Made by a program: the position numbers and the translations under genes. From assembly GCF_016861605.1 (NCBI RefSeq), contig NZ_BOLM01000001.1:1-64000 (forward strand): a stretch of DNA of 64,000 nt. Reading direction: 5' to 3'. Positions 9,378 to 18,027 of this stretch are shown piece after piece. Within the stretch, counting starts at the first letter, position 1. The number at the start of each line of letters is the position of its first letter. This DNA comes from Levilactobacillus wangkuiensis. Lineage in GTDB: Bacteria > Bacillota > Bacilli > Lactobacillales > Lactobacillaceae. Below the pieces are notes generated by a model. The model saw nothing but the letters and a program-made list of their open reading frames with translations. It had not been told where the DNA came from and searched no databases.

Positions 9378-10847
9378 CTAGAGGCGCAGGGAACCATTGA
9401 AGAGGCTGATCAAGGCCAACACGGCACAGCCCAGGATGATGGCCATTCCGGCCCATTCCTTGTGGGACAGCATTTTGCCGCCCTGGGTGCGGTGTTTACG
9501 CGCCATCAGGAAGAGAATACTTCCGGGAATGTAGGCGATGGAACAGAAGATTAGGTATTTAATTCCGGAGAAGTAGACGGCCGTACTTTCGAAGAGCAGG
9601 GCGCCAATCCCAATCCACAGCTGGAGCTTGTTGCCCGCTTCCTGCAGGTGATGCCAGGAAAACTTGATTTGGTAGGCCGCCACCAGGATGTAACAGATGG
9701 TGATGGCAACGGTACACATCGAGTAGGCAATTTGGTAAGCGCGGTCCGTGAAAATTAAGGTTAAGAGAAAGAATTGAATCAGGGCACTACTGGTAATCAA
9801 CGAAATGGTAGCGGTGCCGTTTTTGTTCTTGCGACTGAAAATCTTGGGTAAGAGTTCTTGCTTGGACATTAAGCGAATCGTTTCTGCGGGGAGCATAGTC
9901 CAGGATAACCAGGAACCCAGGGTTGAAATAATCAGGCCTAAGCTGATCATCGCGCCACCCCAGGAGCCGACCATGTCTCTGAAAATGTAAACCATGGCGG
10001 GTTGCTTCATAGCGGCCAGCGTTTGCCGGTCGAAGTAGCCGTACGGGAGAACGGAAGCTAGGATGTAAATGACCACCAAGCCACACAGGCCAATCAACGT
10101 GGCCTTACCAGCATCGGATTTCTTGTTCGCCCGCGAGGAGAGCATCGTGGCCCCTTCAATCCCGACGAAGACCCACATCATAATGATGAAACAGCTCTTG
10201 ATCTGCGAGCCAATCGAACTAGGTGCGATGGCCCCCTGTACGTTAGATTGGACGTTGCCCCAGAAGTTGACGGTGAAGACCTGTCCCTTGAACAGGATAA
10301 TCGCAATCACAATGAAGACAAACAGGGGGATCAGCTTGCAGACAGTGATCAGAGAATTAATAACGGCGGCACTTTCAATCCCGTGATTGACCAGTAGCGT
10401 CAGTAACCAGAGGATAATACTGGTGACAATGACGGACGGAATCTTATTGCTGCTGTTGAACAGGGGAATGAAGTAGCCGACCGCATTCATCATCACGGTC
10501 GCAAAGGCCACGTTACCCATCCAGGCAGAAATCCAGTAGCCCCAGCCACTGACGAAGCCCGTGTATTTGCCAAAGCCTTCCTCGGCGTAGGAGAAGATCC
10601 CTTCGAGGTCGGGGCGCTTGGTGACGAGATTGTTCAGTGACAGGGCCAGCATCAGGGTTCCAAAACCCACGATGCCCCAGGCAATAAGGGCGGGTCCAGG
10701 TGAAGCGGCGACCGCTAAGTCAGAAGTTAAGGCGAAGATTCCCCCACCAATTGAAGAGGAGATAACGGTTGAAATCAGTGCAGTGAGGCCTAGTCCGTGA
10801 CTCGGCCTGGCAGGGGATTCGGGTTCTGACAGCGTTGACATTTTCAT
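9378..10847 (-). CDS. arcD2: Arginine/ornithine antiporter paralogue
   Basis: Membrane exchanger of the APC superfamily, 489 residues with about 12 to 13 hydrophobic segments. It shares long identical stretches with the product of 4986-6398 (VGFG.LMLALSLNN, FVSGWGYW, MMWVFVG.EGA). It has a longer polar N-terminus, and the start could be Met1 or Met3; AAAGGA lies 11 bases before Met1. It stands convergent to the arc operon under its own promoter with a cre-like site, so it may be used under different conditions or for a related exchange such as citrulline/ornithine. Confidence 0.87.
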   Translation of the reverse strand: MKMSTLSEPESPARPSHGLGLTALISTVISSSIGGGIFALTSDLAVAASPGPALIAWGIVGFGTLMLALSLNNLVTKRPDLEGIFSYAEEGFGKYTGFVSGWGYWISAWMGNVAFATVMMNAVGYFIPLFNSSNKIPSVIVTSIILWLLTLLVNHGIESAAVINSLITVCKLIPLFVFIVIAIILFKGQVFTVNFWGNVQSNVQGAIAPSSIGSQIKSCFIIMMWVFVGIEGATMLSSRANKKSDAGKATLIGLCGLVVIYILASVLPYGYFDRQTLAAMKQPAMVYIFRDMVGSWGGAMISLGLIISTLGSWLSWTMLPAETIRLMSKQELLPKIFSRKNKNGTATISLITSSALIQFFLLTLIFTDRAYQIAYSMCTVAITICYILVAAYQIKFSWHHLQEAGNKLQLWIGIGALLFESTAVYFSGIKYLIFCSIAYIPGSILFLMARKHRTQGGKMLSHKEWAGMAIILGCAVLALISLFNGSLRL

Positions 10848-10868
10848 AATAGAAACGATCCTTTCAGC

Positions 10869-10887
10869 CTGACGAGACGCTCGCCAG
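10869..10887 (-). promoter_or_regulatory. Hairpin in the arcD2 leader
   Basis: On the minus strand CTGGCGAG and CTCGTCAG pair over 8 bp around a 3 nt loop, ending just before the arcD2 ribosome site. There is no T tract, so it is not a terminator. It may stabilise the message or affect initiation. Confidence 0.4.
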
Positions 10888-10920
10888 ACTCCTATGGGGA
10901 ATATAAAACAACTTCGGAAA

Positions 10921-10934
10921 TTAATGCGCTTACA
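10921..10934 (-). promoter_or_regulatory. cre-like site upstream of arcD2
   Basis: Read on the minus strand, TGTAAGCGCATTAA agrees with the cre consensus at 12 of 14 positions. It sits where the -35 of a promoter with -10 TATATT would be, the same arrangement as at arcA, suggesting that CcpA represses both. Confidence 0.5.
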
Positions 10935-10979
10935 TTTCGAAACGGAAACCTTGGTCGCCCGTCATTCGCTGATAATCGG

Positions 10980-11693
10980 TTAGTCTTTGAACGTAATGGC
11001 TGGGTGTGCTTTGGTCACAAGGGTGAGGCTGGTTTCCAAGCCTAAGTAGTCGTGCAGTCGTTGTTGCAGAGCCTGAATGGCTTGGGTGTGATCCTCTTGC
11101 CGCGCTGGATTGACGTTTTCCATGTAGAACAAAAGATTCTTGGAGTCCTCGGTAGCTTCGACGCGAGCACTGTCACGCCAAGCCCAGCAACGAGAAATGA
11201 CATCGTGGGCGTCATGGTAGATGACCTCACCAGGTAGGGCCGTTTCAACCTCGTCCTCACCGATTGGCCGGAAGGGTTCGCCACCCTCGGCGACCGTCAA
11301 ATGAATGTCGCCCTGAATCTGATCCATATCCTCCGCTGCAACGGGGAAGGCCCATTCGAGCGAAACGGAATTGTAGATGTCCACGACGGGGTTGATGTTG
11401 CCAACCCCCTTGCCGTTCTTGGCCCGCTTCAACAGGCTTTCAACGGCGCAGCGCGCACCTTTTTTGGTCTTGAACTGTTGAAAGGCATTTCGCCAGTCTT
11501 GGATCACGGCATTCTTACTGATGGGATCATTGGGAACCCAGCGCGTTGCGGCCGCTTCATTGGCAGCGGATAAAAGCGTTGCCGGAACCTGACCGTTATC
11601 ATGATTGTCCACATTGTGTGCGGTTAAAAATGCAATTTCGACTTCGGGGAAAATTTCCCAGAACGAGTCGTCAACGATAAAATTTTGTGACAT
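10980..11693 (-). CDS. B3/4 domain protein, possible aminoacyl-tRNA editing factor
   Basis: The 237-residue protein resembles the B3/4 domain of the PheRS beta subunit, which hydrolyses mischarged tRNA. The typical block is NSVSLEW..P..AEDMDQIQGDI (roughly residues 108-132), followed by FRPIGEDE. Free-standing B3/4 proteins are common in lactobacilli and of unproven function; trans-editing is an inference from the fold. It has no signal peptide and should be cytoplasmic. It reads toward arcD2 with a 132-base gap holding that gene's promoter. Its own AGGAGG ribosome site is clear. Confidence 0.75.
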   Translation of the reverse strand: MSQNFIVDDSFWEIFPEVEIAFLTAHNVDNHDNGQVPATLLSAANEAAATRWVPNDPISKNAVIQDWRNAFQQFKTKKGARCAVESLLKRAKNGKGVGNINPVVDIYNSVSLEWAFPVAAEDMDQIQGDIHLTVAEGGEPFRPIGEDEVETALPGEVIYHDAHDVISRCWAWRDSARVEATEDSKNLLFYMENVNPARQEDHTQAIQALQQRLHDYLGLETSLTLVTKAHPAITFKD

Positions 11694-11861
11694 TCTGAAT
11701 GCCTCCTAGACGTGAATAAATTACACTTCTAAGTATACAGTTTTTAACCCGTCGTACCAGTGATTTTAGCGATTTTTTTCAAAATTTAATTTTTAATTTC
11801 TTCTACTATATTTCATTAAAAATGTTATTTTAAAATGGGGTCGTTTGGGTGGTAAATAATT

Positions 11862-11935
11862 TTGCGTTCGTCGGTGATTTTTGCTACAATGTGGCTAATC
11901 ATTATGCATAAAAACCGGTATTTTATACATTTATA
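11862..11935 (+). promoter_or_regulatory. argR1 promoter and possible ARG boxes
   Basis: TTGCGT (11862-11867) and TACAAT (11885-11890) are 17 nt apart and the -10 is extended by TGC. Between the start site and the gene lie AT-rich inverted pieces, ATTATGCATAA (from 11902) and TTTTATACAT (from 11921), resembling ARG half-sites. This suggests autoregulation. Confidence 0.6.
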
Positions 11936-11975
11936 TCTAGTGTAAGGCAACGTTTATACAATGGGGGCGGATTTA

Positions 11976-12449
11976 GTGAAAAAGAGTATGCGACAGGCAC
12001 ACATTGAACGATTAATTAATCAGTATCCAATTGGGACGCAAGAAGAATTAATGACCCATTTGGAAGAGGTAGGTATTCAAGCCACCCAGACCACTATTTC
12101 CCGGGATATTCGGGAGATGCAGATCGTTAAGTCTCAGGATGGTCACGGCCATTTACGCTACACGATTTTTAAGGCCGGCAATCGGAGTGAGGAAGAGCAC
12201 CTGCGAGAAACCATTAATGAGGTGGTTGTCGGCATCACACGGGTAGAATTCGTGAACGTGATCAAGACACAACCCAGCAATGGAAATCTGCTGGCCGCCA
12301 TTTTCGACGACCTCGACCTGCCGGAAATTACGGGGACCTTGGCGGGGCATGATACGATTTTTATTATTAGTCCGACTGAAGACGTGGCAAAAAAGTTGCA
12401 TGATCAGATTTTAAAGGACGTCAATCCGGACATTATTAGTCATTTGTAG
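11976..12449 (+). CDS. argR: Arginine repressor/activator, copy 1
   Basis: Hexameric ArgR/AhrC-type regulator that binds ARG boxes with arginine as co-effector. The 157 residues comprise an N-terminal winged helix (GTQEELMTHLEEVGIQATQTTISRDI) and a C-terminal arginine-binding and oligomerising domain with GTLAGHDTIFI. I choose GTG 11976, five bases after GGGGGCGG, because from there the protein aligns with the paralogue at 39721-40188. The upstream ATG 11961 overlaps the ribosome site. It adjoins the ADI region. Lactobacilli often need both ArgR proteins for arginine control. Confidence 0.93.
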   Translation: MKKSMRQAHIERLINQYPIGTQEELMTHLEEVGIQATQTTISRDIREMQIVKSQDGHGHLRYTIFKAGNRSEEEHLRETINEVVVGITRVEFVNVIKTQPSNGNLLAAIFDDLDLPEITGTLAGHDTIFIISPTEDVAKKLHDQILKDVNPDIISHL

Positions 12450-12551
12450 CTTGGTGGTTCTGCGAAAGTAATTGGTAAGCGGCTGAACCAACGGAATTTC
12501 TGCGAGAATGGTATAGTGAAATTAGAGTCCATTTTCAGAAAGGAGTTTTCC

Positions 12552-15056
12552 ATGCCAACTAATTTACCCACACACATCAAGGTGCGCGGCGCTAAGGTCA
12601 ACAATCTTAAGGACCTGGACGTCGACATCCCCTTAAACCAATTCGTCGCTATCACCGGGCGGAGTGGATCCGGCAAGTCATCCCTGGCGATGGGTGTGCT
12701 CTACGCAGAAGGGGCTCGGCGCTACCTAAATGCGCTCTCGACCTTTACACGGCGGCGCATCAACCAGATGGGGAAGGCCGCAGTTGAATCCGTCGAGTAC
12801 CTACCTTCAGCCTTAGCGTTACGTCAACGGCCGCAGGTGCCCGGGGTCCGCTCGACCGTCGGCACCATGTCCGAGAGCCTGAATATTTTACGACTAGTCT
12901 TTTCTCGGCTGGGGTCACCGGTTTGTCCCAACGGCCATCAGGTGCCGTCGACGCTAGCTGTCGCGGAAAATGATGGTTACGTGACCTGCCCGACCTGTGG
13001 CGTCACATTCCGGGCGCCCGGCGCAGAAGACTTTGCGTTTAACTCAGGTGGGGCTTGTCCCACCTGTGATGGGCTGGGCGAGGTCCGGCAACTGGACGCG
13101 TCCCTGATTATTGGCAACGAGGATCAGACGCTTCAGGAAGGGGCCGTGGCTTCCTGGCACCTGCCCGGCCGGAACTTCATGCCCATCGTGGCCAACGCCA
13201 TCGGTATTCCCATCGACGTTCCTTACAAGGACCTGAGTGACGCGGATAAACAGCGCGTGCTCCATGGAAAGAAGCAGTTCGTGGCTATCGACATCCCCAG
13301 CAGCAAGGGGAAAATCTTCCACATGGATAAGGCCGTTTACGAAAGCGCCTTTGCCGCAGTGGAGGACAGCATGGCCACCAGCAAGAATGAACGGACGATT
13401 GCCAAATTAAACAAATTTTACACGTTCGATACCTGTCCAACCTGTCACGGCACCCGGCTGAATCCAGCATTGCTCAAGCAGAAATTAGTCGGCAAGAATA
13501 TCGCGGAAGTGTGTGACCTGCCCGTCAATGAGCTGCGGCAATTTGCCGGGACCATTGTGGACTGGTTGCCCGCTAAGATGCAGGGCATCGGCCAGAACTT
13601 GGTCGACGAATTACTGTTGAGCCTGCAACCAATGGTGGATCTGGGCTTGGATTACCTCACGCTAAGTCGTCCCGGCGCTACCCTGTCGACCGGGGAACTC
13701 CAACGGATTCAACTGGGACGCACGTTACGGAGTGCCACGACTGGCGTGCTCTACGTGTTGGACGAACCTTCCGTGGGCTTGCATCCCGCCAACGTCACCG
13801 GATTGATTAAAGCCTTCCGGGGCTTGGTGGCGCAGGGTAATTCCGTGGTCGTGGTCGACCATGATACCCGAATCATTGGCGCGGCCGATTACGTGATTGA
13901 AATTGGCCCCGGTGCCGGCAAAACGGGCGGGACCGTCGTTGACCAGGGGACCGTGGCCGAGGTGGCCCACAGTCAGCAATCACTGATTGCACCATTTTTA
14001 AACGGGACCGCCCAACTGCGCGAACGGCCGCAGCTCGACGACCAGACGCTTTGGCAAAAGGGCAGTCTGAGCCTCGAGGTGCAGCACCGTTTCAACATTG
14101 ACGATGTTGCCGTGAAGTTCCCGAAAAATCGCTTGACTACGGTCACGGGGATGAGTGGGGCCGGTAAGACGACGCTGGTACTCGACAGTCTAATTCCCGC
14201 CATTGAGGCGGACGTGGCCCATCGCACGTTGCCCAAGCACGTCACCCAGTTGGACCGTGCCGGCATTCGTCACGTGGTCAAGGTGGATTCCGTCCCGGTT
14301 GGCAAGAATGTCCGGTCGACGGTGGCCACCTATACCGATATTTTGGACCGGTTACGTAAGCTGTTTGCGGCGACCTCGGCGGCGAAGAAACAGGGCTATA
14401 CCAACAGTCGTTTCTCGTATAACGTCAAGGCGGGGGCCTGCCCCACGTGTAACGGGACCGGTCAGATTTCCCTCGACGTCCAATATTTGCCAGATATCAC
14501 GGAGGTTTGTCCCCAGTGCCATGGGCAACGCTACAATCCAGAAACGCTGGCTGTGACCTGGCATGGCTATAGCATTGCGGACATTCTGGCTCTGTCCGTC
14601 GATGAGGCATTACCAATTTTTGCGACGGAAAGTGGAATCGAACAAACCCTGCAGACGCTACATGACATGGGGCTGGGCTACCTCTTATTGGGGGAGAGCA
14701 CGCCAGCATTGTCCGGTGGCGAGGCGCAGCGCTTGAAGCTGGTCTCACGAATCGGCAAACGCCAGACTGGGACGCTGTTTATCTTCGATGAACCCACGGT
14801 CGGCCTGCACCCGCTGGATATCCAACAATTGGTTAAGGTCTTTGACCAGCTGCTTCAGCAAGGGGCCACGGTGATTGCGATTGAACATGACTTGGACCTG
14901 ATCGCCAACGCGGACTACGTGATTGACATGGGACCCGGTGGCGGCATCAACGGGGGCCACTTGGTCGCAACCGGCACGCCTACAGCGGTCAGTCAAGCCA
15001 CGGAAAGTGTCACCGGTAAATATTTAAAGGACCAATTAAACTTATTTAAAAAATAG
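12552..15056 (+). CDS. UvrA-like ABC ATPase (class II UvrA paralogue)
   Basis: Cytoplasmic tandem ABC ATPase of 834 residues, about 100 shorter than canonical UvrA. It shows two Walker A motifs (GRSGSGKSS and GMSGAGKTT), two signatures (LSTGELQ and LSGGEAQ), two Walker B segments (VLDEPSVGLHP, IFDEPTVGLHP) and CxxC clusters of the UvrA zinc modules (CPTC repeatedly, and CPQC). The shorter length fits UvrA2-type proteins, implicated in DNA-damage or drug tolerance, and not the main UvrA, which would sit beside uvrB. ATG 12552 follows AAAGGAG. It is monocistronic with a terminator. Confidence 0.85.
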   Translation: MPTNLPTHIKVRGAKVNNLKDLDVDIPLNQFVAITGRSGSGKSSLAMGVLYAEGARRYLNALSTFTRRRINQMGKAAVESVEYLPSALALRQRPQVPGVRSTVGTMSESLNILRLVFSRLGSPVCPNGHQVPSTLAVAENDGYVTCPTCGVTFRAPGAEDFAFNSGGACPTCDGLGEVRQLDASLIIGNEDQTLQEGAVASWHLPGRNFMPIVANAIGIPIDVPYKDLSDADKQRVLHGKKQFVAIDIPSSKGKIFHMDKAVYESAFAAVEDSMATSKNERTIAKLNKFYTFDTCPTCHGTRLNPALLKQKLVGKNIAEVCDLPVNELRQFAGTIVDWLPAKMQGIGQNLVDELLLSLQPMVDLGLDYLTLSRPGATLSTGELQRIQLGRTLRSATTGVLYVLDEPSVGLHPANVTGLIKAFRGLVAQGNSVVVVDHDTRIIGAADYVIEIGPGAGKTGGTVVDQGTVAEVAHSQQSLIAPFLNGTAQLRERPQLDDQTLWQKGSLSLEVQHRFNIDDVAVKFPKNRLTTVTGMSGAGKTTLVLDSLIPAIEADVAHRTLPKHVTQLDRAGIRHVVKVDSVPVGKNVRSTVATYTDILDRLRKLFAATSAAKKQGYTNSRFSYNVKAGACPTCNGTGQISLDVQYLPDITEVCPQCHGQRYNPETLAVTWHGYSIADILALSVDEALPIFATESGIEQTLQTLHDMGLGYLLLGESTPALSGGEAQRLKLVSRIGKRQTGTLFIFDEPTVGLHPLDIQQLVKVFDQLLQQGATVIAIEHDLDLIANADYVIDMGPGGGINGGHLVATGTPTAVSQATESVTGKYLKDQLNLFKK

Positions 15057-15065
15057 ACTACAAAA

Positions 15066-15106
15066 AAGCGCATCGCCGGCAGAAATTTTGGCGATGCGCT
15101 TATTTA
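15066..15106 (+). terminator. Bidirectional terminator
   Basis: A 12 bp perfect stem (15066-15077 with 15090-15101), with A residues before and T residues after, lies between two converging genes. Confidence 0.85.
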
Positions 15107-15111
15107 GCAAA

Positions 15112-15348
15112 TTAAAGTTTTTTGGAAACGGTGTAACGTTTGGTCGTTGACGGTTCTGTTCGATCGGTCAACTGTTGTTCCGCCAAAAAGATATCGAACG
15201 ATGGCTCCCCGTGTTCGCTCTTGACGACCAGGACGTGACCGGACTCATCATGCCGTTCCTGGTAAATCTGGGCCGTTTGCACGGCTTCGTGATAATCGTG
15301 AAAATTACCAATTGAATCTCCTGGGTTGAAAAGGACTACTTCATCCAT
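15112..15348 (-). CDS. Small acidic hypothetical protein
   Basis: A 78-residue protein with no signal peptide or membrane segment that I can name. It begins with MDEVVLFNPGDSIGNF and has a charged middle. A good AAAGGAA ribosome site precedes the ATG, and the gene fits exactly between a terminator and pepD on the same strand, which is why I call it real. It may be cotranscribed with pepD, 68 bases upstream. Confidence 0.65.
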   Translation of the reverse strand: MDEVVLFNPGDSIGNFHDYHEAVQTAQIYQERHDESGHVLVVKSEHGEPSFDIFLAEQQLTDRTEPSTTKRYTVSKKL

Positions 15349-15416
15349 CTAATCATTCCTTTCGAGGCTAGCTGCTAATTTCATTATAGCGCATTCCTTT
15401 TGAAAACGATACCAAT

Positions 15417-16826
15417 TTACAAGCCGGCATCCATGGTAAAGGTCAGGGCGGAAAGGTCGGCATTGGCCTGAACTAATTTACCCGTCTGGACTTGAATGGC
15501 TTGAGCCAAGGCATCGGCCGTCTCGGCGTTGAACTGGCCGAGAGAAGCAGCGGAGACGGTGGCTTGTTGGTCGCCTAAATGTAAGCGTTGGTAGCCGGCC
15601 GCTTGCGTTTGGTTCAGGAAGTCGGCAAGTAGCTTGCGGTTCTGGTGGTAATGCGCCTCGCTCAAAACGTCGAGTAACTTGTTGGCCCAGTAGGGGTTCT
15701 GGCCATTGTAAGCGGCGTTGTCCTCGCCGTATGCCAGACCCACTTGATCACCCTGTGCATAGAAAGGCAGGTAGGGACTGAAGGCGGGGTTGCCGAGACA
15801 TTGCCAAACGACGCCGGCCAGGACGGGCGCCACGTTGCGGCGAATCTGCAGGATGTGTGAGTTCTGGGTCCGTGACAGGCCGACCGCCCGGAACTGGTGC
15901 TTGGCCTCTTCGCTACCAGTGCCCAACGGATCGAACGGGGTTTCTTGGTAGTGGGAGCCCAAGAATTGTTCAACGGCGCCGACGCTGATTTTACGTTCGG
16001 CGTGCCGGATGAATGGCAGGTCTTGGCTGCTAGGATTCTCCAGGGCGCTCGGGGTGAACAGCTTGTGACCGTACCAGACCCGTGGTGTGTTGTAGTGCGC
16101 ATCGTCAATCGTTTGGGTACCGAAGATGTGGCGGGAGTTGAAACGATTGCCATCGGGGTTCAAGCGGTTTTCCTGAACAAACTGGCGGATACCCGGGGAG
16201 GTCAAGAAGTTCTTGGTGTCAATGAAGTCGACGTCCTCAATGGCCAATTGGTTGGCAACCACGGCGTAGGCGTCGTCGGGGATGCGCTGGGCGACCCAGT
16301 GATGCCCACTGACGATTTCCATGTACCAAACCTCTTCGGCGTCACTGAAGAGGACCCCGTTGGTTTCGGCAGCCCCATTTTCCGTGACCAGTTGGCCCAG
16401 CCGTTGAATCCCGGCCTGGGCGGAGTCGACGTAAGGCAGAACGACCGTTAGCATAGCGTCTTCGGCGATGCCGTCCGTGACTAGTGGATCGATGCCCAAG
16501 ACGCGGCTATTGGTATAGGCACTTTCGGTCGCGCTCATGGCCACGTTCTGGTCGTTGATGCCGCTCTCCTCAAAGTAGCCTTCGCTCGGGTCATTGTCGG
16601 GCATGGCCGTGTAGTGGTAAGCCTGTTCGGGTAACGTCGTGGTAAACGCGTTACCTTTCGAAACAAAGTGGCGGTCGCGGTCCTCGTTAGCGGGATGGAC
16701 GACGGCCCGTTTTGGCCAAATGGCCACGAAGTTATCTTCGTTACGGGCAATCAGTGTGCTACCATCTAAAGTAGCAAGTTTACCGGCTAAAAACGAGGTG
16801 CAAGCCTGATGGGTATGACGGTTCAT
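15417..16826 (-). CDS. pepD: C69-family dipeptidase
   Basis: Intracellular N-terminal nucleophile dipeptidase with broad specificity, part of the peptide-utilisation set of lactic acid bacteria. The 469-residue protein begins MNRHTHQACTSFLAGKLATL; Cys9 is the expected nucleophile after processing, followed by the DGSTLIARNED block of the family. The ATG follows AGGAGG. Its upstream side opens onto the 1.2 kb intergenic region of structured repeats. Confidence 0.9.
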   Translation of the reverse strand: MNRHTHQACTSFLAGKLATLDGSTLIARNEDNFVAIWPKRAVVHPANEDRDRHFVSKGNAFTTTLPEQAYHYTAMPDNDPSEGYFEESGINDQNVAMSATESAYTNSRVLGIDPLVTDGIAEDAMLTVVLPYVDSAQAGIQRLGQLVTENGAAETNGVLFSDAEEVWYMEIVSGHHWVAQRIPDDAYAVVANQLAIEDVDFIDTKNFLTSPGIRQFVQENRLNPDGNRFNSRHIFGTQTIDDAHYNTPRVWYGHKLFTPSALENPSSQDLPFIRHAERKISVGAVEQFLGSHYQETPFDPLGTGSEEAKHQFRAVGLSRTQNSHILQIRRNVAPVLAGVVWQCLGNPAFSPYLPFYAQGDQVGLAYGEDNAAYNGQNPYWANKLLDVLSEAHYHQNRKLLADFLNQTQAAGYQRLHLGDQQATVSAASLGQFNAETADALAQAIQVQTGKLVQANADLSALTFTMDAGL

Positions 16827-16948
16827 AATAATTCCTCCTCATAGAATGTCGTTAAGCACACTATAACACACGCGTGGCACGGGATAAACCGCTATCATTG
16901 TGAAAGGGATGGGGCATTTCGCCAAGAGTGAGGCGTCAGCCACCGGTA

Positions 16949-17285
16949 ACCGCTAATAGTTTGATAGAATGGACTTAACTTGGTCGTTGTCTGGCGCCTC
17001 CGGGCTGGTGAAAACCGCGCCTAGTCGCGTCCGTTCCCGCCGACGAGCTCAAGGCGCCCTGCTATGGGGTCGGTTACAGCCAAAGGACGGGCTTCCACCT
17101 CGATTTTGAGCCGAAGAGCGGTCTCAAAAGTCGCCCCGTGGACTAGGCTGGAAAAGAACTCCAGCCAAGGCCACCGACACAGCTGGGCGCCTTGGCTCGT
17201 CTCTGGTCACTTCCACGACTGGCCCAGTTTTCCCATCCCTGCGGCTGACACGGGTTAAGCCCATTATCAAACGGCTATCGGCGGT
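16949..17285 (+). repeat. Structured intergenic element, copy A
   Basis: First full copy of the family described in the findings. The closing stem pairs 17049-17066 with 17178-17195 (15 of 18 canonical pairs plus one wobble). Inside are the hairpins TTTTGAG/CTCAAAA (17104-17110, 17123-17129) and GGCTGGA/TCCAGCC (17146-17152, 17160-17166). A second stem GGGCTGGTGAAAAC/GTTTTCCCATCCC (17002-17015, 17227-17239) encloses the core. An outer inverted repeat of about 31 bp (16949-16979 with 17254-17285) bounds the unit. There is no ORF with a ribosome site. Confidence 0.85.
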
Positions 17286-17569
17286 TGGCAGTGACTGACA
17301 GAGACTGTCGTTCCCGGCGGCAGATTCAACCACCCCTGCTATGGGGCCGGTTCCAGCCGAAGGGCGGGCTTCCACCTCAACTTTGCGCCTGAGAAGCGGT
17401 CGCAAAGGTTGTCCCATGGGCTAGGCTGGAAAAGAACTCCAGCCAAGACCATCGACACAGCCGGGGTGGTTGATCTGCCTCTGGTCACTAATTCTGTCCT
17501 CGCTGGCTCATTTTCACCAGCCCTGCGGCTGACACTGGTTTAGTCCATTATCAAACGGTTATTAGCGGT
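17286..17569 (+). repeat. Structured intergenic element, copy B (tandem with A)
   Basis: It follows copy A directly and repeats its core and 3' end with a period of about 284 bases (compare 17254-17285 with 17538-17569). The closing stem pairs TCAACCACCCCTGCTATG (17326-17343) with CACAGCCGGGGTGGTTGA (17456-17473). That sequence differs from copy A but is equally complementary. The hairpin TTTGCG/CGCAAA (17382-17387, 17401-17406) is a compensated variant of TTTGAG/CTCAAA. It lacks its own left terminal repeat. The 182 bases after it, before copy C, show nothing I can identify. Confidence 0.85.
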
Positions 17570-17751
17570 GGCTGGTGGCTGTTATTGGGGTGGTTGAGTA
17601 GTTTGTCCGCGATGACTCATTCTCACCGATTTTGCCGGTAACACACAGTGGTCCGTGGTATCAGTGATTTTCAGTAATTTGTAATTGCAAAAATTAGCAA
17701 TAATGTTATGTAAATGCTAGTATTGCGGCATTCAAAGCCAGACGGATTGGC

Positions 17752-18002
17752 ATTGGTCTAGTGAAAAACGGTGGTCAATGTCAGTGACCAGAGGCGGGCC
17801 AAGGTGACCAGCTGTGTCGGTGGTCTTAGCTGAGTGATTTTCTCAGGTTAGAGCACGGGACGACCTTGGAAACTCGCGGTTTTGGCGAAGTTTCAAGGCG
17901 AGGCGGAGGACCGTTCCACAGTCCGGAGTCGTTCCCCACAGCAGGGCACTTTGAGCCCGCCGCCGGGAACGGAATCAACCCATCATTTCTCACTAGACCA
18001 AT
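17752..18002 (-). repeat. Structured intergenic element, copy C (inverted)
   Basis: Same family on the minus strand, facing A and B. The terminal inverted repeats 17752-17768 and 17986-18002 match over 17 bp with one difference, in a sequence private to this copy. The closing stem pairs 17937-17954 with 17799-17816. The middle hairpin is the long variant (GAAAC..CGC with GCG..GTTTC) in place of TTTGAG/CTCAAA. The right end lies 26 bases before the flp start codon, so the element forms part of that gene's leader or promoter region. Confidence 0.85.
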
Positions 18003-18027
18003 CGAAAAAATTTAAGGAGATGCCGAA

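Noticed and set aside
16949-18002. CRISPR array or insertion-sequence explanation for the repeats
   Set aside because: There are no short regularly spaced repeats, no spacers, no cas genes and no transposase. Copies are about 215-340 bases long, lie in both orientations and lack shared ends.
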